A stretch of 64,000 bases of DNA. It comes from Neolewinella agarilytica. GTDB taxonomy: Bacteria > Bacteroidota > Bacteroidia > Chitinophagales > Saprospiraceae. The stretch is taken from the NCBI RefSeq assembly GCF_900110645.1, contig NZ_FOFB01000002.1, positions 124,001 to 188,000 on the forward strand. Reading direction: 5' to 3'. The position numbers were made by a program, and so were the translations under genes. Shown here one piece after another: positions 25,602-33,982 of this stretch (position 1 is its first letter; the number at the start of each line of letters is the position of its first letter). The notes under the pieces were generated by a model. The model saw only the letters and a list, made by a program, of their open reading frames with translations. It did no database searches and was not told the DNA's origin.

Positions 25602-25947
25602 AATAAAAAGGAATTAATGAATGAAAAAATGATATGAAAGTGCGATGTTGGGAACTCCCAATACGCGAAATTGCTATTGTTGGCTGCCATTCCGTTGCCA
25701 GAACTAGCTGCGATCTCATTTTGGTTTTATAGCCATAGTTCTGGAAAAAAGCCATTGTTCTTTTCCATCAGTGTGCCAGATGGGAACATCTTCATTTTTT
25801 ATTCGGAACGGAAAGTAAATGGAATGACGATTTTACGCTGCTTACAATTTTTTTGTAAGGTTCTAGGTAGAGAACTTTCTCAGCTTGAGAATAGAAGAAG
25901 AACCGGGAGAACCCGGCTCTCCTTCTTGGCTAATGTTCTAGAACATT
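25602..25947. other. Spacer between precursors 2 and 3
   Basis: A 346-base AT-rich gap holding the 5' leader of precursor 2 (from 25602) and the hairpin behind precursor 3 (25894-25925). A plus-strand open frame that crosses it is antisense to precursor 3 and not convincing. Confidence 0.6.
25894..25925 (-). promoter_or_regulatory. RNA hairpin behind precursor 3
   Basis: Identical 14-bp stem to that behind precursor 2 (GAAGGAGAGCCGGG with CCCGGTTCTTCTTC) but with a TTCT tetraloop; it begins 23 bases after the stop. Conserved arms with changing loops point to a selected RNA structure. Confidence 0.72.
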
Positions 25948-26130
25948 TTAGCGATCAATTGCAGACAATTCAACATCTACTTGGATGTCAACGTCGTTAC
26001 CGTCGCAGCGAGAAGAAGCTTCCGCTTCAACTGCAGTGAGGTGAACCATTTCCAAGCGCTGCTCTAGCTCGACTACTTCGAGTCCTTTTGCGATGTCCGT
26101 GGAACTGAGTGGGGTGAGTTGATTACTCAT
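25948..26130 (-). CDS. RiPP precursor peptide 3 (60 aa)
   Basis: A 60-residue peptide. Residues 5-11 differ from the other copies (LTPLSST), while residues 12-42 (DIAKGLEVVELEQRLEMV through SSRC) are the same as in precursor 2. The C-terminus is CDGNDVDIQVDVELSAIDR. Compared with precursor 2 the core has E-to-D, E-to-Q and M-to-ID changes, as expected for natural variants of one product. Arginines are at 25, 41 and 60, so Arg41 and Arg60 are possible targets for the arginase-like enzyme. It is the first precursor after the fabG-like gene. Confidence 0.84.
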   Translation of the reverse strand: MSNQLTPLSSTDIAKGLEVVELEQRLEMVHLTAVEAEASSRCDGNDVDIQVDVELSAIDR

Positions 26131-26288
26131 AATAAAAAGGAATTAATGAATGAAAAAATGATGTGAAAGTGCGATGTTGGGAACTTCCAATACGCAAAAT
26201 TGCTTTTGAGTCTTTGCTCTGTTTTAGAGCTAAGCACGTTGTGGTCTTGGTTTTCTTTTATGGTTCATTTTCCTCTAATTTCAGGGCT

Positions 26289-27041
26289 TTAGATTAGCAT
26301 GCCGCCACCATCAATATTCATGTTCTCCCCGGTGATAAATCCTGCTTTTTTTGAGCAAAGAAATCCGATTAGAGAGGCAACTTCTTCGGGCTCTCCGAAG
26401 CGTTTAACGGGTATGCCTTTGGCACGTGTTTCTTCATTAATGTCGGCAATCATTTCAGTTCGGATGAACCCAGGAGCGACTGAATTGACGGTTACATTTC
26501 GCTTGCCTACTTCCTTAGAAAGGCTTTTTGTAGCGGCAATCAGTGCAGCCTTACTTGCAGCGTAATGGGTTTGTCCTGAAGGTCCTACGAGGCCTGACAT
26601 ACTTACTACCGTTACGATACGACCGTACCTCTGCTTGATCATGGCCCGAAGAACCCGACGGGATACGTGATAAAAGCCATCAACATTTGTATGAAAGACT
26701 GATTCCCACTCATTTTTATTGATCCAGACGAAGAGGTTGTCTCTGCGAAGCCCTGCATTATTGACTAGAATTTCGATGATACTATCCGGGTTATTCTCTA
26801 TCCAGCCATTCAGTGCGTCATCAACTTGCTTTTCATCACTGATGTCGAATTTTAAACATTCAGCCACCTGTCCAATTACGTTTACTTCACGAGCCGTTTC
26901 AGCTGCGGCTTCAGCGTTATTGTTGTAGTTGATGAGGATGTTGTATCCCATTCGGGCTAATTCAATGCAAGTAGCTCGTCCGATTCCTCGACTTCCTCCG
27001 GTAACGAGGGCATATTTATTGGTAAGTTTGGACGTTTTCAT
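26289..27041 (-). CDS. 3-oxoacyl-ACP reductase (FabG-like SDR)
   Basis: A 250-aa short-chain dehydrogenase/reductase. The NADPH motif is TGGSRGIGRA (about 15-24), followed by NNAG near residue 92 and the catalytic Ser-Tyr-Lys set in MSGLVGPSGQTHYAASKAAL. It ends with GFITGENMNIDGGGM. It should reduce beta-ketoacyl-ACP during chain extension. It overlaps the end of the ammonia-lyase gene and directly precedes precursor 3. Confidence 0.93.
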   Translation of the reverse strand: MKTSKLTNKYALVTGGSRGIGRATCIELARMGYNILINYNNNAEAAAETAREVNVIGQVAECLKFDISDEKQVDDALNGWIENNPDSIIEILVNNAGLRRDNLFVWINKNEWESVFHTNVDGFYHVSRRVLRAMIKQRYGRIVTVVSMSGLVGPSGQTHYAASKAALIAATKSLSKEVGKRNVTVNSVAPGFIRTEMIADINEETRAKGIPVKRFGEPEEVASLIGFLCSKKAGFITGENMNIDGGGMLI

Positions 27042-28651
27042 TTGTTATTTGATTTACTGGCTTTTTCTTCGCCGGTGATAGTCTGCGGATCAGTATTGTT
27101 TAATAAGTCCAGTACAGGGTGCGTTGCTTCGTACATTATGCCGTCCTGGCTAAAAGCGGGTACCCGAGACCGCACCAGGTCATATAGTTTGCGTGTTTTT
27201 GGAGCAAGGCTTTCCTGAATTCCGAGTACATCTACAGCCTGAATTGCTGTAAGTAATTTGACCGCCAAAACTTCATAGGTGTTTTCAATTACTCGGTTAG
27301 CCATCAAGGCTGCATTGGCTCCCATGCTTACGATATCCTGATTGTCGTTGTTACTCGGAATGGTATGGATGTAGACTGGGCTGCAAAGAGATTGGTTTTC
27401 GGAGGTAGTTGACGTGGCAACGAATTGTGCTCCTTGCATGCCCAGGTTCAAGCCAAGTGTTCCCATATTGACAAAGGGAGGTAGCTGCTGGTTAAGCTTA
27501 TCATTGAGTAGATAATTCAACTGCCGTTCGATTAGCAGGCTTAGTTTTGTAATGGCAATTTTCAGCTTGTCCATTGATAGACTGACATAATCGCCGTGGA
27601 AGTTGCCACCGTGGAAAACGTTTTCATTTTGGTAATCGATAATTGGATTGTCGCTTACACTGTTGAGCTCGTCTTCAACGGTTTGTTGAGAATCTATCAG
27701 GGTGTCAAGGATAGGTCCCATGATCTGAGGTAGGCAACGGATGCTATAATACTCTTGCACCTTGTCGTCAAGCTTCTTATTCTCATGAGAGCAGTAGAGG
27801 TGGTCGGACCTGTCTCGTAGACGCTTGCTGCCGGTGAGTAATTCGCGCAAACGTCGTGCTGCCTTTTGTTGGCCTGCGTGTGCTTTGACGCCATTCAGCC
27901 CTTCGGAGTAATAGTCGTCATAACTGCCGACAATTTCGATAAGCAATGCTGAACTAAGTTCAGACCATTCGACTAAGCGTCGTGCTTTGATGACGTTAAT
28001 AGCACCGTAGCCGGTCATGGCAGAAGTGCCGTTGAGGGTTGCAAGGGCTTCGCGGATACGGGGGCGTAGGGGCGTCCAATTCTTTTCCGTAAAGACTTCT
28101 TTGGCGGGGCGATCCTCACCATTATCCTTGACTTTTCCTTCGCCGATAATACACAAAGCTAAGTGGGCCAGTTGAACCAAGTCTCCACTTGCTCCCAGAC
28201 CTCCATGTTCATAGATGTGTGGAGTGATTTCTTCGTTTATCATCTGAGTCAGCAGTTCGGCCCACTCGGGATGGATCCCACTATAGCCTTTTGCCAGGCT
28301 GCTCAATCGAGCAATCATCAAGGCAATTGTTTGTTCTTTGCTGACTAGTTTTCCTGAACCGGAGCAATGACTCCTGATTAGATTTAGCTGTAGCTCCAGA
28401 TGTTTGTCATCCGGGATTTTGTAAGGAGCCATCGGGCCGAAACCGGTATTAACACCGTAGATGACTTTGTCTTGGGAGAATTTCTTTAGAAATTCGTGCC
28501 CGGCATTTAATTCTTTCCATGTGGCGGAACTAATGCCAACTTTGGATTTTCCATAAATGACCTTCTCTAAATCTTCTATCGTCAAACGGTCTGCTCCAAT
28601 CCAACAAGTTTGCCGCGATTTAGAGGTTATTTTTTTATTTGGCTTACTCAT
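27038..28651 (-). CDS. Aromatic amino acid ammonia-lyase (flexirubin-type TAL/HAL)
   Basis: A 537-aa MIO-dependent lyase. The Ala154-Ser155-Gly156 triad in GGLGASGDLVQ forms the MIO cofactor; the Tyr loop VIYGVNTGFGPMAPY and the C-terminal NNDNQDIVSMG block are intact. From memory the sequence runs closely parallel to the Flavobacterium tyrosine ammonia-lyase, including RSHCSGSGK where that enzyme has RSHSSGTGK. It probably makes 4-coumarate (or cinnamate) as the aryl starter. It overlaps both the FabG gene and the methyltransferase gene, so all three are coupled. Histidine as substrate cannot be excluded. Confidence 0.9.
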   Translation of the reverse strand: MSKPNKKITSKSRQTCWIGADRLTIEDLEKVIYGKSKVGISSATWKELNAGHEFLKKFSQDKVIYGVNTGFGPMAPYKIPDDKHLELQLNLIRSHCSGSGKLVSKEQTIALMIARLSSLAKGYSGIHPEWAELLTQMINEEITPHIYEHGGLGASGDLVQLAHLALCIIGEGKVKDNGEDRPAKEVFTEKNWTPLRPRIREALATLNGTSAMTGYGAINVIKARRLVEWSELSSALLIEIVGSYDDYYSEGLNGVKAHAGQQKAARRLRELLTGSKRLRDRSDHLYCSHENKKLDDKVQEYYSIRCLPQIMGPILDTLIDSQQTVEDELNSVSDNPIIDYQNENVFHGGNFHGDYVSLSMDKLKIAITKLSLLIERQLNYLLNDKLNQQLPPFVNMGTLGLNLGMQGAQFVATSTTSENQSLCSPVYIHTIPSNNDNQDIVSMGANAALMANRVIENTYEVLAVKLLTAIQAVDVLGIQESLAPKTRKLYDLVRSRVPAFSQDGIMYEATHPVLDLLNNTDPQTITGEEKASKSNNK

Positions 28652-29840
28652 GGTGAATTGATTTTTTTACTCCTTGAATGATGGCTTGTGGAAGTTCACT
28701 TTCTGGAATTCCAGGATAGCCGAAAACTTCTATGTCTTTAAATCCAATCTCAGCCAGCAGATTTCTGAAGGTCGTTGTCGATGCTACAGGTGTATAGGGG
28801 ATGCGCAGCCCGTCAGTAGATAACCACCATCCTGACGTTGTTCCATAGGTGACAGTATTAGTTATTGACTCAGTTGCAATTTCGTTGATGTAAACACTCC
28901 CTTCTGGTGCGAGAAGATCCCGTACGTTGCCTACCGTTACCCGTAGGTCAGGAGTGGCGTGAAGGACGTTAGTGGCAAAAACGATATCGAAACTTTCTTT
29001 CGCAAACCCTTGCTCGGTGGAATCCTTGCTGATATCTAATAGGCGAAACTCAAGCTCACAATCGAATTGTTTAAACGTTCTTTTTGCTCGCCTCAAAAAG
29101 CTATTCCCTATATCCGTAAAACAGAAATGGACTTTGTCACTATGTTCCTGTAATCCTTCAAGCATTCTTATGGTGCCATATCCACTACCCGCACCAATTT
29201 CTAAAATGCGAATTTTGTGCTCAGGTCTTAAGGCCCATATTTTATGGCATTTGTCTACAATTTGCTCAGCAATTAGTCCGTAGTATACTTCTGGTACGTG
29301 ATTAGTATACGTAGCCATTGTACGACTATAATTGTCAGGTGAGAATAATAACTGCACGCCGCTCATTTCTCCTCGTAAGACTTCTGGGAGTTTGGGGATG
29401 CAAGATTGAGCCAGTTCGAAAAATGGGCCGTAAGTATTGGTTAGCCAATCTCCTTTTCCGTAGGTTGCTAGCCCTTTACGCCCCAGGTCGTTTACTAGTT
29501 TGTCAAGTTTTATTTCATCAAAAGATGTTTTTTTTACAAAGCCAGCTTCTTCATGAAGATATCCCTCTTCTTTTAATGAGAGCAGAAGGGCTGTGAATAG
29601 CTTTTCCTGGCTTTTTACGACATTGACGCGCTCTGCTAAAGTTGATATTTGTACGGGGATACTGGAAATTTGACCACTAAGCCACGTAAACATGGTTTTG
29701 GCAAGTAAAGCGCCAGTTGTTTTCTTTCGTATAGAAAGAGTTTCACTGAATTGCTCGTAGCTATATAATTCCTCTCTCTGGAATATTGACTTAGACTCGG
29801 AAATTTGTAGCATTGATGGTTGTTGTTTGTATCCACCCAT
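28644..29840 (-). CDS. SAM-dependent methyltransferase (PKS C-methyltransferase-like)
   Basis: About 398 aa. A helical, winged N-terminal half precedes a class I methyltransferase fold with motif I ILEIGAGSGYGT (about residue 215), the acidic loop CFTDIGNSF, FDIVFATNVLHATPDL and LLAPEGSVYINE. This resembles free-standing versions of methyltransferase domains of type I polyketide synthases and could add a methyl branch to the chain or to the aryl ring. The first ATG is at 29840; an in-frame TTG at 29861 is less likely. It opens a new transcription unit after a terminator. Confidence 0.84.
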   Translation of the reverse strand: MGGYKQQPSMLQISESKSIFQREELYSYEQFSETLSIRKKTTGALLAKTMFTWLSGQISSIPVQISTLAERVNVVKSQEKLFTALLLSLKEEGYLHEEAGFVKKTSFDEIKLDKLVNDLGRKGLATYGKGDWLTNTYGPFFELAQSCIPKLPEVLRGEMSGVQLLFSPDNYSRTMATYTNHVPEVYYGLIAEQIVDKCHKIWALRPEHKIRILEIGAGSGYGTIRMLEGLQEHSDKVHFCFTDIGNSFLRRAKRTFKQFDCELEFRLLDISKDSTEQGFAKESFDIVFATNVLHATPDLRVTVGNVRDLLAPEGSVYINEIATESITNTVTYGTTSGWWLSTDGLRIPYTPVASTTTFRNLLAEIGFKDIEVFGYPGIPESELPQAIIQGVKKSIHHE

Positions 29841-29954
29841 TAGACGAGTCTCAAGGAGCAATCGCTACGATAGGAGCTTGTTTTTTTAGCTAAATATTTA
29901 TTTTTTGATACTTATCCGATGAGGAGCTGGGTGAATGGTTTTATGGTTTGTTTT

Positions 29955-29993
29955 TTAAAAAAAAAAGCCCTTCAAATAAATTGAAGAGCTTTA
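29955..29993 (-). terminator. Rho-independent terminator behind the acid ligase gene
   Basis: On the minus strand AAAGC-CTTCAA type arms (plus-strand 29964-29975 and 29981-29992) form a stem with one internal mismatch around a five-base loop, followed by a run of ten T. It closes the dehydratase-to-ligase operon, so the methyltransferase-to-SPASM genes need their own promoter. Confidence 0.82.
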
Positions 29994-30022
29994 GTAATTT
30001 ATGCGAGAAGAAGGCGAAATAT

Positions 30023-31318
30023 TTATTTTCTATAGTCAATAAATTTTCTTGGCTTTCGTCCTCCGGAAGGGAATTGCATGCGATACATTTCTTTTTTCGA
30101 TACTTCGAAAAATGTAGGCTTTAGCCGTAGCCGGGCATGGCATATTTCTTTTAAATGAACTTGTAGTTCGAGGTCGTTTACTCCGGCTACTGTGGTGAAG
30201 TATATTCTCAGGTCGTCTTGGCCAGATTCATTGGTAAATACTTCTATGACATAATTTTCTAATTCTGCTACAGAATTTAAGGAGTCATGAATAGCCGGAG
30301 GGTATATAGTTGTTCCCTTCACTTTTAGCATTTGGTTTTTTCGACCAATCACGGGGCTGAGCCTCGGAGTTGTGCGGCCGCAGGCACAAGCTTGATTGTG
30401 AAGTTGAACAAGATCTCCTGTGCGGAAACGAATCAAAGGCATTCCTTCTACCCCAAGGGTGGTGACAACCAGTTCCCCGATTTCTCCAGTAGTGACTGGA
30501 AAGCCAACTTGGTCCAGGACTTCGATATGGGTGAGTTCTGGATTGTGGTGACCTCCCTGACCCTCGCTACATTCGGTGAAAGCAGCACCTATTTCAGTGG
30601 AGGCATAGGTGCTGTGCAAGGATAATTCGGGCCATGCTTCTTTTAGTCTTCGCCCTAGTTCATTCAAACTAAAGTCAGGTTGGCGAATACTTTCACCTAT
30701 GCAAATCACCTTGCGTAAAGAACTCGACCGATAATCAATACCATTCTCTTTAGCAAAGTGGATCAGCCTGAGTAAGAATGATGGTACACAGATAATAGCC
30801 GTGGGTTCTTCTCTGCGGATGCAATCCCATTGACTTAACAGGTTGCAAACTCCTTGGCGTATAACTGAGGCGCCAATTTGGCGAAGTCCCAGAAAGTAGG
30901 CTAAGCCAGCCATGAACCGTTGATCCATTGTACAGCAAAGCATTACAGTGTCTTGGCTACCAATGCCTGCAAGGGTGAGGGAAGCAGCTTCATTGCGTGT
31001 CAAGCGGTTCAAGTCAGAGTCTGTCAGGACAAAAGGAGTTGGCGTGGAGGTAGTTCCTGAGGTGCAGGAACGGTCTATGATTTGCTCATCTGATACACAG
31101 ATGAATTTGCGATAGTCTTTGGCAATATCCTCTTTTGTGGTGCAGGGGATTTGGCGAAAATCAGTATAAGTCATGATGCTGCCAGGCTTCAACCCTAATT
31201 GCGAAAAGAGTTGAAAATAGTAGGGGCTGTAAGTCCCTGCATAGTTGATAGCTTTGCGTAATAAAACGGGGAGCAGGCCGATCTCCTGGCTGACCAATGG
31301 TGAAATAAGCTTAGTCAT
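30023..31318 (-). CDS. PaaK-like acyl-acid/AMP ligase
   Basis: A 431-aa adenylate-forming enzyme. The ATP motif is SCTSGTTSTPTPFVL (about 85-100), YASTEIGAAF is the central adenine motif, and RFRTGDLV precedes a Cys motif (ACACGR) as in phenylacetate-CoA ligases. The C-terminal subdomain carries the catalytic Lys region. In flexirubin-type pathways such enzymes activate the ammonia-lyase product and load it on ACP or CoA. The ATG at 31318 is used; the codon before it is GTG. Its start overlaps the dehydratase stop by one base. Confidence 0.88.
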   Translation of the reverse strand: MTKLISPLVSQEIGLLPVLLRKAINYAGTYSPYYFQLFSQLGLKPGSIMTYTDFRQIPCTTKEDIAKDYRKFICVSDEQIIDRSCTSGTTSTPTPFVLTDSDLNRLTRNEAASLTLAGIGSQDTVMLCCTMDQRFMAGLAYFLGLRQIGASVIRQGVCNLLSQWDCIRREEPTAIICVPSFLLRLIHFAKENGIDYRSSSLRKVICIGESIRQPDFSLNELGRRLKEAWPELSLHSTYASTEIGAAFTECSEGQGGHHNPELTHIEVLDQVGFPVTTGEIGELVVTTLGVEGMPLIRFRTGDLVQLHNQACACGRTTPRLSPVIGRKNQMLKVKGTTIYPPAIHDSLNSVAELENYVIEVFTNESGQDDLRIYFTTVAGVNDLELQVHLKEICHARLRLKPTFFEVSKKEMYRMQFPSGGRKPRKFIDYRK

Positions 31319-31713
31319 CACATTTTTATTTTTAGATTAGGTATATTGTTTTGGTAGCTGGCAACCATTTTAACTGCTGGCTTTCCATCCGCACATAGCA
31401 TCCCGCGTACGCGCCAAATACCTTCTCCTGTTTTTTTTATTTTTAGTACTACTTCCACCTCGGGATTAAGTAATGGGTTGACGAAGCCGAGGTATTTGAT
31501 GGAGTCAATCTTTTTAGGCCTTTCAAAGCCATCATAATGTGCGGCAGCCAGTTGCGTCATGATCTCTAGCGAACAAACGCCTGGAGTGATGGGGTTGTCA
31601 GGAAAATGGCCTTTGTATATTGAATGACTAGCGTTTAGTTGCAATTTAAATTCGCCACCTTCTGGCTCATTCTCTTGTTTGATAACCTTGAAGAGTGAAT
31701 CGATAAAGTGCAT
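31318..31713 (-). CDS. FabZ-like 3-hydroxyacyl-ACP dehydratase
   Basis: A 131-aa single hotdog domain. The active-site segment is GHFPDNPITPGVCSLEIMTQLAA, with the His and the helix Glu in the FabZ positions. It should remove water from 3-hydroxyacyl-ACP and leave a double bond, as required for a polyene. It overlaps the ligase gene and ends the run started by the chain-length-factor-like gene, ten bases away. Confidence 0.88.
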   Translation of the reverse strand: MHFIDSLFKVIKQENEPEGGEFKLQLNASHSIYKGHFPDNPITPGVCSLEIMTQLAAAHYDGFERPKKIDSIKYLGFVNPLLNPEVEVVLKIKKTGEGIWRVRGMLCADGKPAVKMVASYQNNIPNLKIKM

Positions 31714-31722
31714 AGCGTTTTA

Positions 31723-32718
31723 TTATTGTTGGGTTACTAAAAAGGCGCTCAGGTACCGCTCGCCATAGTTATTAATGACGAGTATGCGCTCAGGAGTGGT
31801 AGTGCGAGATTTTACTTCTGTCCCCGAGAGCGCTTTTACCGCTAAATACAAGCCATGTGCTGCAGCGGTAGGAAACTCTCCTGTTTGGAGTTTGTAATTT
31901 ATTACTGGGACATCCTGACTAAAAGCTTCCAGAATATTGTCATAACTCCTTTGGGCTTCGTTACCGAATGGACGGCCGCTTATAATCAGGTCTACGGTAG
32001 GAATAGTTTCTCCAAAGAGCGTTCTTTGTAGTTCTTGAGCAGACCATTCCCTGCGTGCAGTATCTGTTAGGAAAACAGTGAATATTGAGCGAAGACAGGC
32101 CTGTGTTTGGGCAGAAGGCTGGCCTGAAACCAAAAAGGTAGCGCCTCCCTCACCAATTGTACGATTTACTTTATCAGAGGGGGCAGAGGTTAGCTGGCCA
32201 TATTTTGCAGACATTTCTGCGTAAAGGTCGTGGCCAACGATATCTAAACCTCCCACTATGATGTTTTGAGAGGATTTTGTCTGCAACTGTAGGGCTGCAT
32301 CCATAAGAGCAGATTCTATGGAGAAGCCTCGTTGGGTATGCGTATTAGAATAGCCGTTGCAATTTAATCGTAAGGCGATTTGCCCGGCAGCGGTACCTAA
32401 TAGGCTATTCATAAAGCGAGTTGGATTGGTTAGGCCTTCCTGATATTCGATCATTTTGCGTAGCATATCGTCAGTCGTTTGGCTAACGGTTTGCCCAATG
32501 CCCATAACTACGCCATCAATGGTCTCTATTTTGGCTTCTTCAAGTGCTGCGTAAGTAGTATGGAGAGCAAACCGACTGAGTCGGTCCATTCGCCTAAGTT
32601 TACGCTTATCTATATATTGGGTGTAATCTGGTTCTTCTACTTGGATAGAAGCAACTGAGATATCGGTAATAGGTTTGGCTCCGATTCGAGCCGCTCCATT
32701 AATGTAGACTGGTTGCAT
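31723..32718 (-). CDS. Chain-length-factor-like ketosynthase partner
   Basis: A 331-aa protein of the thiolase/ketosynthase fold. Where active ketosynthases have Cys in their nucleophile elbow, this one reads NTHTQRGFSIESAL, with Gln beside the expected site; the two catalytic His motifs are also gone (ISGRPFGNEAQ in place of HGTxTxxND). This matches the chain length factors of type II polyketide synthases and the ApeC-type partner in aryl polyene systems, which dimerise with an active ketosynthase. It follows the ketosynthase by one base, so the two are surely coexpressed. Confidence 0.83.
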   Translation of the reverse strand: MQPVYINGAARIGAKPITDISVASIQVEEPDYTQYIDKRKLRRMDRLSRFALHTTYAALEEAKIETIDGVVMGIGQTVSQTTDDMLRKMIEYQEGLTNPTRFMNSLLGTAAGQIALRLNCNGYSNTHTQRGFSIESALMDAALQLQTKSSQNIIVGGLDIVGHDLYAEMSAKYGQLTSAPSDKVNRTIGEGGATFLVSGQPSAQTQACLRSIFTVFLTDTARREWSAQELQRTLFGETIPTVDLIISGRPFGNEAQRSYDNILEAFSQDVPVINYKLQTGEFPTAAAHGLYLAVKALSGTEVKSRTTTPERILVINNYGERYLSAFLVTQQ

Positions 32719-32719
32719 A

Positions 32720-33940
32720 TTAGGTTTTACTTAGGACCATGGAGGAGCAGTAGCCGCCCATTCCAGTAGCATTAATAATTACATTGTTTACAGACTGCTT
32801 CTCGAGAGTTGTCGCTAACGGGCCTGAGCTTAGCTCTGGCATCGCTTCGGTCCAATTGTAATTTGGGTATTTCGTGCCGTTTAGAATACTCGTTATTCCA
32901 ACGCCGGTGTTGATGGCTCCGGAGGCTGCTAGGGTATGCCCAAAGCTCGATTTTAGCGATACATAATCAGGGACAGCAACTTCTGAAAACAAATTGTGAA
33001 TTGCAGCTCCTTCGCTTGCATCATTGTTGGGAGTTGCGGTTCCATGTGTTAGTATATAATCTACTTTATCTAGAGGCGTTTTGGATTGCTCAAGAGCAGA
33101 GCGCATAGCCATCTGAATTCCCACCCCATCGGGGGAAATCGAAGACGGGTGAAAGCGGTCGTTGTGGTTTCCATAGCCGGTAATCATTGCGATGGGCTTA
33201 TTACCAGTTCGGCGTAGAGACGTTTCCGTTTCTAAGACAAAGTAGGCAGCTCCTTCTCCAAGATTGATACCCGAACGGGTAGCGTCAAAGGGGCGACAGC
33301 GGTTCTGATCAAGAAGTCTGAAGCTATTAAAGCCATTAATGGTAAACCTGCACAAAGCGTCGGCTCCTCCCGCAATGGCAATGTCAAGTTGGCCTGCCTG
33401 CAACAATTGAACGGCATTCCCTATGGCGTTGAGCGAGGATGAACAAGCTGTACTTATAGTCGATAAATACTGGACTCCGCCTAAGCGTTCGGCCAGATAT
33501 TCCGCACAAAAAGCTGCTCCTCCTAACTGGAAGAAGTTGATGTTATGGAGGCGCCCTTCCACATGGTTGATATATCCATCTTCAGTGACATCCATCCCCC
33601 CAACGGTTGTTCCAGAAATGAGCCCGAGCCGCCCGCCAGCTCTATGAGCGTGGCGAGCTTGCTCGATGGCTTGTTCAACGGCTTTGGTGGCCAGGATGGA
33701 AGTTCTGTTCAATTGATATCCTCCCTGATTGGTTATTTCAGCGCGAAGGTCTTCTGTCTCTCGCTTGATTTCACCTACAGGAAAGGTCCCGCGATGACGG
33801 GTATTAAGGATTTCAATATTGCTAATTCCTCCTTTTGCGTCCGCGATTAGTGAGGTGTGAATTTCCTCGGGCGTCCAGCCTAAGGAGCAATTCATCCCCA
33901 TCCCGGTAATATAGATCGGTTCCATAAGTCCGTAATTCAT
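32720..33940 (-). CDS. Beta-ketoacyl-ACP synthase (active KS)
   Basis: About 401-406 aa. The catalytic residues are present: Cys in STACSSS, His in HGTATPNND and His in SSFGHTLAASG. GMGMNCSLG at the N-terminus and the C-terminal NATGMGGYCSSMVL are standard. It should be the main elongating enzyme, paired with the chain-length-factor-like protein. Two starts are possible, ATG at 33940 or ATG at 33925 (MEPIYITGMG); the second gives the more usual N-terminus. It follows the ACP gene by 42 bases. Confidence 0.92.
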   Translation of the reverse strand: MNYGLMEPIYITGMGMNCSLGWTPEEIHTSLIADAKGGISNIEILNTRHRGTFPVGEIKRETEDLRAEITNQGGYQLNRTSILATKAVEQAIEQARHAHRAGGRLGLISGTTVGGMDVTEDGYINHVEGRLHNINFFQLGGAAFCAEYLAERLGGVQYLSTISTACSSSLNAIGNAVQLLQAGQLDIAIAGGADALCRFTINGFNSFRLLDQNRCRPFDATRSGINLGEGAAYFVLETETSLRRTGNKPIAMITGYGNHNDRFHPSSISPDGVGIQMAMRSALEQSKTPLDKVDYILTHGTATPNNDASEGAAIHNLFSEVAVPDYVSLKSSFGHTLAASGAINTGVGITSILNGTKYPNYNWTEAMPELSSGPLATTLEKQSVNNVIINATGMGGYCSSMVLSKT

Positions 33941-33982
33941 ATTTGTACCACCGCTTCTAGGAGGTAACTGAAAAAAGAAGTG

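Larger units (their letters stand above)
24873..26192 (-). repeat. Threefold tandem duplication: leader UTR, precursor gene, hairpin
   Basis: The unit consists of about 75 conserved bases before the ATG (including CATTAATTCC-like sequence and a TTGG/CCAA inverted repeat), the precursor gene and a 14-bp hairpin after the stop. It occurs three times with about 510-530 bases between starts. Copies 2 and 3 are nearly identical in the UTR; copy 1 has diverged more. The DNA between units differs, so coding and RNA elements appear to be what is kept. Confidence 0.75.

Noticed and set aside
25671-26039. 122-aa plus-strand frame across precursor 3
   Set aside because: It is antisense to the conserved precursor and its hairpin and is not repeated at the other two copies.
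24929-26130. Reading the precursors as lanthipeptides because of the conserved Cys and Ser residues
   Set aside because: No LanB, LanC, LanM or LanKC-type gene is present in the window, so lanthionine formation has no visible enzyme.
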